Position numbers and translations under genes: made by a program
The notes under the pieces: model-generated
Seen by the model: the letters and a program-made list of their open reading frames with translations, nothing else
The model's database searches: none
Told to the model about the DNA's origin: nothing
In this document: piece after piece, positions 25,186-33,294 of the stretch
Numbering within the stretch: the stretch's first letter is position 1
Layout of the letters: each line of letters begins with the position of its first letter
DNA from: CAZPNX01 sp964588285
Lineage (GTDB): Bacteria > Edwardsbacteria > AC1 > EtOH8
Direction of reading: 5' to 3'
Length of the DNA: 64,000 nucleotides
Assembly: GCA_964588285.1 (NCBI GenBank)
Contig: CAZPNX010000008.1
Coordinates: 1-64,000 of the forward strand

Positions 25186-26088
25186 ATGTTAAACACTGTG
25201 TTGAAGATAACCGCAGCCTTGGTCCTTCTGCTGCTGGTATCTCCTTTGTTGGAGGGCATCCTGCGCAAACTGAAGGCCCTGGTGCACTCGCGCATCGGAC
25301 CGCCGCTTTTGCAGCCCTACTGGGACATCCTGAAGCTTTTGAGCAAGGACGACATCCGCTCGCCTCATTCATTCTTAGGGCCTCTGCCGGCCCTGGCCTC
25401 GCTGACGGCCACCTTAGCCGCCGGGCTCTTGGTGCCCCTGTGGGGCGGGGCGCCGTTCGCCGGGGGCGATATCATCCTCTTCATCTACCTCATAAGTTTT
25501 TCCTCGGCCTGTATCATCATCTCCGGCATGGACTCGGGCTCGCCCTATGCCTTCGTGGGCTCGGCCCGGGAGATGATGACCTCCTTCGTGGTGGAGCCGG
25601 TGCTATTTGTAGCCCTGATCACCCTGGCCCTAAAGACCCAGAGTTTTCGCATGGCCGAGATGTCCATGATGCAGCAGGTGTCCGGGCCCTCGCTGTCGCT
25701 GATCATCTCCGGGGCCGCCCTGTTCCTGGCCATCCAGGCCCAATTGGGCAAGCTGCCCTTCGACATCCCGGAGGCCGAGGGCGAGCTGATGGGCGGGCCG
25801 TTCATTGAGACCTCGGGCCCGACCTACGCCATGTTCCGCTGGGGGTTCCTGGCCCGGCAGGTGATCTTCACCCTGCTGCTGGTGCAGCTGTTCTTCCCCT
25901 GGCCGACCGGGCTGGCGGCCCTGCCGACGTTCCTCATCCAGACCGCCAAGATCCTAGTGATAATCGCCCTGGTGGGGGTGGTGGACAACGTCAACCCGCG
26001 GCTGCGGATAGACCAGTCGCTAGTCTACTACTTCGGGGTGGTGCTGGCGGCGCTGGTGGGGCTGGTGTTCGCTATCGTCGGGGCCTGA
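25186..26088 (+). CDS. NuoH/HyfC-like membrane subunit
   Basis: 300 aa NuoH-family protein, the membrane anchor that connects the catalytic arm to the ion-pumping subunits. About eight transmembrane helices. Conserved segments SRIGPPLLQPYWDILKL (near 37), SAREMMTSFVVEPVL (near 126), KLPFDIPEAEGELMGGPFIE in two parts (near 188-205), and a final helix YYFGVVLAALVGLVF. Length fits HyfC/HycD. It begins only nine bases after the right arm of cassette 1. Confidence 0.92.
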   Translation: MLNTVLKITAALVLLLLVSPLLEGILRKLKALVHSRIGPPLLQPYWDILKLLSKDDIRSPHSFLGPLPALASLTATLAAGLLVPLWGGAPFAGGDIILFIYLISFSSACIIISGMDSGSPYAFVGSAREMMTSFVVEPVLFVALITLALKTQSFRMAEMSMMQQVSGPSLSLIISGAALFLAIQAQLGKLPFDIPEAEGELMGGPFIETSGPTYAMFRWGFLARQVIFTLLLVQLFFPWPTGLAALPTFLIQTAKILVIIALVGVVDNVNPRLRIDQSLVYYFGVVLAALVGLVFAIVGA

Positions 26089-26111
26089 GCACCGTTATGG
26101 CCAGTTCCACT

Positions 26112-26571
26112 GTTCCGCGTTAGGTGTTTGTTGTTGGGTGTTAAGGGGCATTAGTAAAATGGCTACGTTTAAATGTTTTCAGGATATTACGGCCTGGCAG
26201 AAAGCCAGAGAACTAGTCAAAGAGGTTTACGCCGTAAGCAAGAGGCCGGTATTCTTCAGGGACATCGGATTAAGAGAGCAGATCAGGCGCTCCTCTGTTT
26301 CGGTCATGTCCAACATTGCCGAGGGCTTCGAACGTGACGGAAAGAGGGAATTCATTCAGTTCCTTTCAATCGCCAAGGGTTCGTGCGGGGAAACAAAAAG
26401 CCTGCTTATAGTGGCCCTGGACCAAAGGTATATTGAAGATGACGAATTCAATCGCTTGACAGGGTTGGCAGACCATATCGGCAACACTCTCGGCAGATTG
26501 ATGAAATACTTGCTTGAGACAAACATCCCGGGCAACAAGTATAGAACAACCGGCAACACGAAACGTGCAAC
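26112..26571 (+). mobile_element. four-helix-bundle cassette 2 with weak inverted repeats
   Basis: Arms 26112-26128 and 26555-26571 match as inverted copies at 13 of 17 positions; similarity fades beyond. The right arm lies inside the 3' end of the gene, whose last 20 codons (NKYRTTGNTKRATSNNG) are repeat-encoded. Confidence 0.4.
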
Positions 26572-26587
26572 AAGCAATAATGGCTGA
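26159..26587 (+). CDS. four-helix-bundle protein (23S rRNA intervening-sequence type)
   Basis: 142 aa from the ATG at 26159; a start at 26138 is open but adds only repeat-derived residues. Family marks: FQDITAWQKARELVKEVYA, IRRSSVSVMSNIAEGFERDG, EFIQFLSIAKGSCGETKS. About 60% similar by eye to the copy at 24757. The C-terminus runs into repeat sequence and overlaps the first codons of the prolyl-tRNA synthetase gene by 8 bases, so translational coupling is possible. Confidence 0.88.
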   Translation: MATFKCFQDITAWQKARELVKEVYAVSKRPVFFRDIGLREQIRRSSVSVMSNIAEGFERDGKREFIQFLSIAKGSCGETKSLLIVALDQRYIEDDEFNRLTGLADHIGNTLGRLMKYLLETNIPGNKYRTTGNTKRATSNNG

Positions 26588-28040
26588 AAAAACGGATAAA
26601 ACCAGTCAGCTGAAGGTAACCCCCCGCAGCGAGGACTACTCGCGCTGGTACACCGACGTCATCCAGCGGGCCGAGCTGGCCGACTACGCCCCAGTGCGCG
26701 GCTGCATGGTCATCCGGCCCTACGGCTACGCCATCTGGGAGAACATCCAGGCCGGGCTGGATAAAATGTTCAAGGAGACCGGGCACCGCAACGCCTACTT
26801 CCCCATGTTCATCCCGGAGAGCTTCCTTAAAAAAGAGGCCGAGCACGTGGAGGGCTTCTCGCCGGAGCTGGCGGTGGTCACCGTCGGCGGGGGCAAGAAG
26901 CTGGAGGAGCCTTTGATCGTCCGGCCGACCTCGGAGACCATCATCAATTACATGTTCGCCCAGTGGGCCAAGTCCTACCGGGACCTGCCGATCTTGGTCA
27001 ACCAGTGGTGCAACGTGGTGCGCTGGGAGCTGAGGACCAAACTCTTTTTACGAACCTTGGAGTTCCTCTGGCAGGAGGGCCACACCGCCCATGCCACCGC
27101 CGAGGAGGCCGAGGAGGAGACGGTGAGGATGCTGGGCGTCTACAAGACCTTCGCCCAGGAGACGGCGGCCATCCCGGTGATCGCCGGGCGCAAGAGCGAC
27201 TCCGAGAAGTTCGCCGGCGCGGTGTGCAGCTACTCCATCGAGGCCATGATGGGCGACCGGCGGGCCCTGCAGTCGGCCACCAGCCACAACCTGGGACAGA
27301 ACTTCGCCAAGGCCTTCGGCATCCAGTTCCTTGACCAGGAGAACAAGCTGCAGCACGCCTGGCAGACCAGCTGGGGGATGTCCACCCGGTTCGTGGGCGC
27401 GGTCATCATGGTCCACGGCGACGACCAGGGCCTGGTGATGCCGCCCAAGCTGGCGCCGGTGCAGGCGGTGATCGTGCCCATCTGGCGCAAGGACGCGGAG
27501 AAGGACGGGGTGCTCACGGAAGCCGGAAAGGTTCGAGAAGTTCTGAAGGATCGATTCCGGGTGGAGCTGGATTCGCGGGACGGCGTCTCGCCCGGCTTCA
27601 AGTTCAACGACTGGGAGATGCGCGGGGTTCCGGTGCGCATCGAGATCGGGCCCAAGGACATCGAGAAGAAGCAGGTGGTGCTGGCCAGGCGCGACAACCG
27701 GGAGAAGTCCTTCGTGCCGGTGGATCGTCTCTCGACCGAGCTCGAGATGACATTGGACAGGGTCCAGAAGTCATTGTTCCAAAAAGCCAAGGACTTCATG
27801 GAAGCCAACACTTTCGAATTGGACAGCTACGAAAAATTCAAAGATCTGATGGCCGGAGAGGGCTCGCCGGGCTTCGTCCGGGCCTGGTGGTGCGACGGGC
27901 GGGAATGCGAGGCCAAGATCAAGGAGGAGACCAAGGCCACCTCGCGCTGTATTCCTTTCGATCAGCCAGGAGGGGCGGGCAAGTGCTTCCATTGCGGGGC
28001 CGAGGCCAGGGTGAAGGCCATATTCGCCAAGGCGTACTAA
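26580..28040 (+). CDS. proS: prolyl-tRNA synthetase, archaeal/eukaryal type
   Basis: 486 aa class II synthetase charging tRNA-Pro. Motif 2 region VRWELRT...LRTLEFLWQEGHTAHAT, motif 3 GMSTRFVGAVIM. The short form lacks the bacterial editing insertion. It has the C-terminal zinc-binding extension (CDGRECEAKIKEE...SRCIPF...GKCFHCG) and ends in Tyr, as in ProS type 3. The start at 26580 follows the family N-terminus (SEDYSRWYTDVIQRAELADY). It is a housekeeping gene in the middle of a hydrogenase locus and is expected to be essential. Confidence 0.95.
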   Translation: MAEKTDKTSQLKVTPRSEDYSRWYTDVIQRAELADYAPVRGCMVIRPYGYAIWENIQAGLDKMFKETGHRNAYFPMFIPESFLKKEAEHVEGFSPELAVVTVGGGKKLEEPLIVRPTSETIINYMFAQWAKSYRDLPILVNQWCNVVRWELRTKLFLRTLEFLWQEGHTAHATAEEAEEETVRMLGVYKTFAQETAAIPVIAGRKSDSEKFAGAVCSYSIEAMMGDRRALQSATSHNLGQNFAKAFGIQFLDQENKLQHAWQTSWGMSTRFVGAVIMVHGDDQGLVMPPKLAPVQAVIVPIWRKDAEKDGVLTEAGKVREVLKDRFRVELDSRDGVSPGFKFNDWEMRGVPVRIEIGPKDIEKKQVVLARRDNREKSFVPVDRLSTELEMTLDRVQKSLFQKAKDFMEANTFELDSYEKFKDLMAGEGSPGFVRAWWCDGRECEAKIKEETKATSRCIPFDQPGGAGKCFHCGAEARVKAIFAKAY

Positions 28041-28112
28041 CGGCCAAGTTACCGAGTTCAGAGTTTCGGATTACGCGTTCGGAAAACAGGTTATTCACAA
28101 AGTCGTAAAGCC

Positions 28113-28562
28113 ATGTTCCTATCAAAGCTCAAGGAAGCCATCATCTGCTTCAAGAACCTGCGGGTGACCTTCCCCTATCCCTTAAAGCGCAACCCCGAGG
28201 CCCTGCCGGCCGAGGGGTTCCGGGGCAAGCTGGCCATCGACGTCAAGAAGTGCATCGGCTGCGCCGGCTGCGCCAACGTCTGCCCCTCGCGCCTGATCGT
28301 GGTCACCGACAACAAGGCCGTCCGCCGGCTGGACTTCTTCCTGGAGCGCTGCACCTACTGCGGACGGTGCGAGGAGGTCTGCCCGGAGAAGGCCATCACC
28401 ATGACCCAGGCTTTCGAGACGGCCACCGACCGGGTCCACGACGACCTCCATATCTCGGCCGAGGTCTACATGGGCACCTGCCAGCGCTGCGGCCGCTGTT
28501 TCGAGACCAAGACCATACTGGATAAGATGATGACCGTTGGCTTCAGGACCGGGGAACGATGA
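28113..28562 (+). CDS. NuoI/HycF-like [4Fe-4S] ferredoxin subunit
   Basis: 149 aa polyferredoxin subunit linking small subunit and electron donor. Two classical motifs, CIGCAGCANVCP near 47 and CTYCGRCEEVCP near 85, plus a third cysteine group CQRCGRCF near 127 that is not in NuoI but is known in some hydrogenase ferredoxins. An N-terminal amphipathic helix (KEAIICFKNLRVTFPYP) would dock to the membrane arm. The upstream 70 bases are repeat-like words; no ribosome-binding site. Confidence 0.9.
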   Translation: MFLSKLKEAIICFKNLRVTFPYPLKRNPEALPAEGFRGKLAIDVKKCIGCAGCANVCPSRLIVVTDNKAVRRLDFFLERCTYCGRCEEVCPEKAITMTQAFETATDRVHDDLHISAEVYMGTCQRCGRCFETKTILDKMMTVGFRTGER

Positions 28563-28650
28563 CCGCCACAGAGGCGCGGCGGCACGGAGAATCCCTTTAC
28601 CGGATCTGACCTAACGGCGAAATATTCAACACGCAACTCGGAACTCTCGT

Positions 28651-29313
28651 ATGGGCGATCTTATCACCACCCTGATGGCCTGCCACTTCATCGCCTCCAT
28701 TTGCGCGGCCGAGATCAGGAACCTGAAAACGGCCACCGGCTTCCTGCTGCTGCAGTCCCTGCTTTTGGCCGGGATCATCGTGGCCTTCGCCGAACAGAGC
28801 CAGAACTACTCGCTTTACTGGTGGGCCCTGATCACCGTCATCACCAAGGTGGTCATCATCCCCTGGCTTTTATGGGTGCACATCAAGCGGACGGCCACCA
28901 TGGAGATCAAGCCGCTGGTGAGCTTCGTGGTCTCGGCCATCGTGCTGGCGGTGTTCCTCATCGCCTTCTACCAGACCATGCACACCTACATCGGCTTCGT
29001 GGCCCCCTCGGCCCAGGCGGCGGTGGAGCCCACCCGCTCCTCGCTGACACTGGCCTTCACCATCTTCGTGCTGGGGCTGTACGTGCTGGTGGTCCACCGG
29101 GACGCGGTCAAGATAATCATCGGTCTGCACCTGATAGAGAACGGCGTCCACCTGGCCCTGGTCAGCCTGGTACCCCAGCTGCCGGTGACCACGGTGCTGG
29201 GGATAGTCTCCAACGTGGTGGTGGCGGCGGTGATGCTGCTGTGGCTGACCGAGAGCATCTACAAGGCCTTCGGCGACGCCGACACCCTGAAGCTGTCCAG
29301 CCTGAAGCGATAG
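28651..29313 (+). CDS. HyfE-like membrane subunit (NuoK-related)
   Basis: 220 aa, six to seven transmembrane helices, matching HyfE: a NuoJ/K-like unit ending with VIIGLHLIENGVHLALVSL (conserved Glu in the helix) and a final LLWLTESIYKAFG. Part of the ion-translocating arm. Starts after a short repeat word (CAACACGCAACTCGGAACTC). Lies one gene from the third antiporter subunit. Confidence 0.85.
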   Translation: MGDLITTLMACHFIASICAAEIRNLKTATGFLLLQSLLLAGIIVAFAEQSQNYSLYWWALITVITKVVIIPWLLWVHIKRTATMEIKPLVSFVVSAIVLAVFLIAFYQTMHTYIGFVAPSAQAAVEPTRSSLTLAFTIFVLGLYVLVVHRDAVKIIIGLHLIENGVHLALVSLVPQLPVTTVLGIVSNVVVAAVMLLWLTESIYKAFGDADTLKLSSLKR

Positions 29314-29333
29314 ACCACTCCCCGCGAAACCTG

Positions 29334-29352
29334 CCCTGAGCTTTGCCGAAGG
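29334..29352. repeat. dispersed palindrome nested in an ACGCGAAA repeat
   Basis: CCCTGAGCTTTGCCGAAGG interrupts a run of CGCGAAA/ACGCAAAAGAACGCGAAA words (29321-29385). Same family as the mvhA terminator core. Confidence 0.5.
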
Positions 29353-29398
29353 ACACGCAAAAGAACGCGAAAGAACGCGAAACATTGGAGGACAGGAA

Positions 29399-29878
29399 AT
29401 GTCGAACATAGAAGCCCTCAAGAAGATCAGCATCTTCGCCGAGTTCAGCCCCTCGGAGCTGAGCCGCCTCTCCAGCCTTTTCACCGAGAGGAGGTTCCGG
29501 GCCGGCGAGGTGATGATCCCGGAGCAGGCCGAGAACCGCGAGGTGATGATCCTGGTCGAGGGCCAGGTGGCGGTGGAGGTGGCCACCCGGCTGGGCCAGA
29601 ACGCCGAGAAGCTGGTGCTGACCATGGAGCTGACCCCGGGACGGATCATCGAGTGGTCCAGCGCCATCGACACGGTCAAGAGCGGCGGCACCGCCTCGGC
29701 CCGGGCGGTCAAGGACACCGCGGTGCTGGTGGCCGACGGAACGGCGGTCTACAAGGCCTGCCAGGACGACCCCAAAATGGGCATGAAGTTCATCCACCAG
29801 ATTCTGCTGGTGATCGCCTCGCGCCTGCGCGACACCCGGCTGCAGCTGGTGAGCATGGCGGCCCAGTGCGGCTCTTGA
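29399..29878 (+). CDS. cyclic-nucleotide-binding domain protein without DNA-binding domain
   Basis: 159 aa, a single cNMP-binding (Crp N-terminal) domain: LKKISIFAEFSPSELSRLSSLF, then a beta-roll with RAGEVMIPEQ and GRIIEWSSAI (the phosphate-binding position), and one or two C-terminal helices (KFIHQILLVIASRLRD). No helix-turn-helix. The usual PGxxxGExAL signature is changed to PGRIIEWSSA, so ligand binding may be altered. GGAGG precedes the start by 8 bases. Embedded between hydrogenase subunit genes, it may be a regulatory subunit of the complex; inference. Confidence 0.8.
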   Translation: MSNIEALKKISIFAEFSPSELSRLSSLFTERRFRAGEVMIPEQAENREVMILVEGQVAVEVATRLGQNAEKLVLTMELTPGRIIEWSSAIDTVKSGGTASARAVKDTAVLVADGTAVYKACQDDPKMGMKFIHQILLVIASRLRDTRLQLVSMAAQCGS

Positions 29879-29926
29879 CGTAGTAACGTAGGAACGTTGG
29901 ACGTTGAACGTTCAACGTTACTACGT
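29878..29926. repeat. perfect palindrome of ACGTT words
   Basis: ACGTAGTAACGT (29878-29889) pairs perfectly with ACGTTACTACGT (29915-29926). The middle TTGAACGTTCAA (29904-29915) is itself a perfect palindrome. It starts at the last base of the preceding gene's stop codon. No T-tract, so not a standard terminator. No gene inside. Confidence 0.65.
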
Positions 29927-30005
29927 TAATACGCGTAAAAAAAGAGTACGGCGACAGGGCGGATACGTCGGCAATAACGTTTACGTCAGATAGCGAGATA
30001 ATCAG

Positions 30006-31568
30006 ATGGTAGTGACCATCAATCCCACCGCGGCCTCGGTGCTGCCCCTGCTGGTCTTTCTGGTGCCGCTGGCCTTCAGCGGGCTGATATTCCTGCTGGG
30101 CCGCTTCGGCCGTCCCTTCCGCGACGGCCTGGCCCTATTGGGCATCGCCGCCACCTTGGGCATTTCAGCATTGATGGCCGGGCGCATCCTGGGGGGCGAG
30201 GTGCTCACCGGATGGAACAACAACCTCTATGTGGACGGGCTGGCCGCCATCATGGAACTGGCCGCCAGCGTCATGGGGGCGATAGTGGTGGTCTACTCCA
30301 TGTGGTACTTCGGGGAGAAGACCCAGAAGGAGGAGGCCCACCCCTTCACCAGCATGACCAGCTATTACGGGCAGATCCTTCTCTTCCTGGGGCTGATGAA
30401 CTGGACCTGCGCCACCAACAACATCATCATGCTCTACGTCTCCCTGGAGTTCACCACCCTGGCTACGGTCTTTTTGGTCACTTTTCATTGGAACAAGCAG
30501 GCCATGGAGGCCGGGTATAAGTACCTGCTGCTGGTGACCGTCGGGGTCATCTTCGCCCTTTTGGGATCGGTGCTGCTCTATGCCGCGGCCACGCCCTATC
30601 TGCCGGCCTCGCGGGTGCTGCTTTTGACCGAGCTGGGAACGGTGGCTACCAAGATACCCACCAACATCGTGCTGCTGGCGGCCGCCTTCCTGGTGGTGGG
30701 TTTCGGCACCAAGGCCGGCCTGGTGCCCTTCCATGCCTGGCTGCCCGACGCCCACGCCGAGGCCCCGGCCCCGGTGAGCGCCATGCTCTCCGGCATCGTC
30801 ATCAAGGTGGGAGCCTACGCTTTGGCCCGAACCATCTCGGTGTTCGCCCCGCACTACGAGACCATCCCCCTGTTCATCGCCATCCTCTGCTCGCTGTCCA
30901 TGCTGGTGGGCATGGGCATGGCCATGATCCAGGACGACCTCAAGCGGATGCTGGCCTACTCCTCGGTGGCCCAGATCGCCTATGTGGTGGAGGGTCTTGG
31001 CCTGGGCAGCTACCTGGGGATCTACGGCGGGCTGTTCCACCTGGTGAACCACACCGTGGTCAAGGGCCTGCTGTTCCTCTCGGTGGGGGCCATCATCTAC
31101 TCGGCCGAAAAGCGCAGCGTATCCGAGCTCTCCAAGATAAAACTTAAAATGCCGATCACCGCCTTCGCCTTTTTCACCGGGATATTCGCCCTGTCGGGCA
31201 TGCCGCCACTGAACGGATTCGCCTCCAAGTTCACCCTGTTTTTGGCTGTCGGGGAGGCTAAGCTGCTGTGGGCGGCCATAGTGGGCATAATCACCTCGCT
31301 GTTCACCCTGGTCTGCTTCTTCCGGGCCGGGTACAAGATCTTCTGGGCGGAGAAGGACATTCCCGCCTTCGCATCTGGCCATGCTGCGGCGGGCAGGCAT
31401 GCCGTCGGCGCCGAGGCGGCCATAGCCGGCGAGGTCCCGGCCGGGATGTGGCTGGGCATGGTCTTCCTGGCGCTGACGGCCATCGCTTTGGGGGTTTTCC
31501 CGGGCATCATCCACCCGCTTTTGGACAACGCCACCAAATGCATATTGAGGATATTGATAGGCGGGTGA
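30006..31568 (+). CDS. NuoN/HyfF-like proton-translocating membrane subunit
   Basis: 520 aa antiporter-type subunit, the third in the locus. Signatures: LYVSLEFTTLATVFLVTFH (TM5 Glu), GFGTKAGLVPFHAWLPDAHA, MIQDDLKRMLAYSSVAQIAY. About 14 helices. Between residues 455 and 475 a Gly/Ala/His-rich loop (FASGHAAAGRHAVGAEA) is encoded by GGCATGC-rich, palindrome-like DNA (about 31371-31410) and looks like a small insertion in an otherwise conserved region. It extends the ion-pumping arm. Confidence 0.9.
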   Translation: MVVTINPTAASVLPLLVFLVPLAFSGLIFLLGRFGRPFRDGLALLGIAATLGISALMAGRILGGEVLTGWNNNLYVDGLAAIMELAASVMGAIVVVYSMWYFGEKTQKEEAHPFTSMTSYYGQILLFLGLMNWTCATNNIIMLYVSLEFTTLATVFLVTFHWNKQAMEAGYKYLLLVTVGVIFALLGSVLLYAAATPYLPASRVLLLTELGTVATKIPTNIVLLAAAFLVVGFGTKAGLVPFHAWLPDAHAEAPAPVSAMLSGIVIKVGAYALARTISVFAPHYETIPLFIAILCSLSMLVGMGMAMIQDDLKRMLAYSSVAQIAYVVEGLGLGSYLGIYGGLFHLVNHTVVKGLLFLSVGAIIYSAEKRSVSELSKIKLKMPITAFAFFTGIFALSGMPPLNGFASKFTLFLAVGEAKLLWAAIVGIITSLFTLVCFFRAGYKIFWAEKDIPAFASGHAAAGRHAVGAEAAIAGEVPAGMWLGMVFLALTAIALGVFPGIIHPLLDNATKCILRILIGG

Positions 31569-31689
31569 TCACCAAAAATTTGAAACGGTTTGAATCGTTT
31601 CAAAAGGTTTGTAGGGTACGGAATGATCCGCATCAAGATTTATATAACGCTATAAATATTTCGAACATCACATTAACTCGGAAGGTAAG
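31569..31689. other. intergenic spacer with hairpin
   Basis: TTTGAAACG (31579-31587) pairs perfectly with CGTTTCAAA (31596-31604); loop of 8. The rest is AT-rich. GGAAGG five bases before the ATG at 31690 is a good ribosome-binding site. Confidence 0.5.
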
Positions 31690-32835
31690 ATGAAGAAATC
31701 ATCGGTGGCATTGACGGTCGTTCTGGCGGTGCTAGCCATGGCCGGCTGCGGCCCGGGCGGGGAGAAGATAAAAATCGGGGTGGCCGGGCCGCTGACCGGC
31801 GAGCAGGGCAAGGCCGGACAGGACCTGCTCCACGGAGTGCAATTGGCCGTTTCCGAGTGCAACGCCCGGGGCGGGGTGCTGGGGCGGCGGGTGGTGATCG
31901 TGGCCGGCGACGACCGGGCCTCGGACAAGGAGGCGGCCGACATCGCCGCCACCCTGTGCAACCAGGGAGTGGTGGGGGTCATCGGCCACTACAACAGCCA
32001 CTGCTCCATCGCCGCCAGCCAGATCTATCACCAGCGGGGCATTCCCCAGATCTCGCCGGCCTCCACCAATCCCCGGTTCACCGAGCAGGGTTACGAAAAT
32101 TTGTTCCGCATCTGCGGCCGGGACGACCAGCAGGGCATGGTGGCGGCCCGGTTCGCCCTGGACTCGCTGCGCGTCGCCAAGGTGGCCATCTTCCACGACG
32201 GGACCACCTACGGACAGGGACTGGCCGAGGAGTTCAAGAAAGCCCTGCCCCTGACGGCCGGACCCGGGGAAAAGGAGCCCAAAGTGGTCCTGGTGAGCGA
32301 ACAACAGATACCGCTGGCAGCCGAGGGGGCAGTGCCGGATTACGGGCTCTACCTGGACCCGCTTCTGAGCCTGGGCCCGGACCTGATCTACTTCGGCGGC
32401 AACTATCCCGAGGCGGCGGTGCTGGTCCGCCAGATCAGGGAGAGGAAGATAGAGGCCAGGTTCCTGGCCGGCGATGCCATCGCCAACTCGGTGTTCCTAA
32501 AGGTAGGTGGGATGGCCGCCGAAGGGATATACTTCACCTTTGGACCGGCGGTGGAGGACATGCCGCAGGCCGGGCACTTCTACGGCAGCTTCAAGGCCCG
32601 CTACGGGGAGCTGGGCCCGTTCTCCATCTACGCCTACGACGCGGCCAACGTGCTATTGGAGGCGGTGAGGCGGGCCGGGGCGACCGCGGGGGATTCGCTG
32701 GTCAAGGTGCTGCGCGCGGAAACCTTCTCCGGAGCCCTGGGCGATATACGCTTCGACGTCAAGGGGGACATAATGGCCGCACCCTATGTGGTGTGGACGG
32801 TCAAGGGGGGGGAGTTTGTTCCGCTGAAACCCTAG
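31690..32835 (+). CDS. branched-chain amino acid-type solute-binding lipoprotein (LivJ-like)
   Basis: 381 aa periplasmic binding protein of the Leu/Ile/Val receptor family. Lipobox AMAGCGPGG near residue 19, so it is membrane-anchored by Cys. Family marks: IKIGVAGPLTGEQGKAGQDLLHG split over the start, GVIGHYNSHCSIAASQIYHQ, and RFLAGDAIANSVFL. No permease or ATPase genes for a Liv transporter are nearby. Its position among hydrogenase genes suggests a sensory or chaperone-like role or a cassette insertion; both are inference. Confidence 0.9.
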   Translation: MKKSSVALTVVLAVLAMAGCGPGGEKIKIGVAGPLTGEQGKAGQDLLHGVQLAVSECNARGGVLGRRVVIVAGDDRASDKEAADIAATLCNQGVVGVIGHYNSHCSIAASQIYHQRGIPQISPASTNPRFTEQGYENLFRICGRDDQQGMVAARFALDSLRVAKVAIFHDGTTYGQGLAEEFKKALPLTAGPGEKEPKVVLVSEQQIPLAAEGAVPDYGLYLDPLLSLGPDLIYFGGNYPEAAVLVRQIRERKIEARFLAGDAIANSVFLKVGGMAAEGIYFTFGPAVEDMPQAGHFYGSFKARYGELGPFSIYAYDAANVLLEAVRRAGATAGDSLVKVLRAETFSGALGDIRFDVKGDIMAAPYVVWTVKGGEFVPLKP

Positions 32836-32841
32836 CGCTTA

Positions 32842-33264
32842 CTATAGCGATACCATGGTTATACAATTGCCGGAAAACAATGGGTGAAGATTTCGATAAA
32901 TTGGAGATTTTCCAGCTGGCCCTGGAATTGACCGATTGGGTATATGACATAACAGCTTCTTTCCCCAAGGAAGAACTATACAATCTTGTTTCGCAGTGTC
33001 GGAGATCCGTTGTTTCCATATGCGGCAATATAGCTGAGGGACACGGACGTTATACCTTCAAGGAGAGAATCCAATTCAGCATATATGCTAGGGGCTCATT
33101 ATCGGAAACAAAAAGTTACATGCTCATAAGTAAAAGGCGGGGTTACATTGCTGAATCCAAGTTATCCGAGTACCTGGCGAAACACCGAAATCTATCCGTC
33201 AAGCTCAATAACTACATAAGCTCGTTAAGGAAAAACGTTCGATAAACCATGGTAATGACAATAG
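32842..33264 (+). mobile_element. inverted-repeat-flanked four-helix-bundle cassette 3
   Basis: Arms 32842-32862 and 33242-33264 share ACCATGGTT and a CTAT...AT block as inverted copies (18 matches, 3 mismatches, 2 one-base gaps). The interval holds only the four-helix-bundle gene. Lies between the LivJ-like gene and the NuoB-like gene. Confidence 0.55.
32880..33245 (+). CDS. four-helix-bundle protein (23S rRNA intervening-sequence type)
   Basis: 121 aa, third intact copy of the family here: FDKLEIFQLALELTDWVYDI, CRRSVVSICGNIAEGHGR, IQFSIYARGSLSETKSYM. It is more diverged than the other two and is AT-rich compared with its neighbours. The ATG at 32880 starts the family N-terminus; an open frame upstream overlaps the LivJ-like gene out of phase and is not real. 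Not expected to be part of the hydrogenase. Confidence 0.87.
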   Translation: MGEDFDKLEIFQLALELTDWVYDITASFPKEELYNLVSQCRRSVVSICGNIAEGHGRYTFKERIQFSIYARGSLSETKSYMLISKRRGYIAESKLSEYLAKHRNLSVKLNNYISSLRKNVR

Positions 33265-33294
33265 CACAGCAATAGTATCACGATTGTAATCGCC

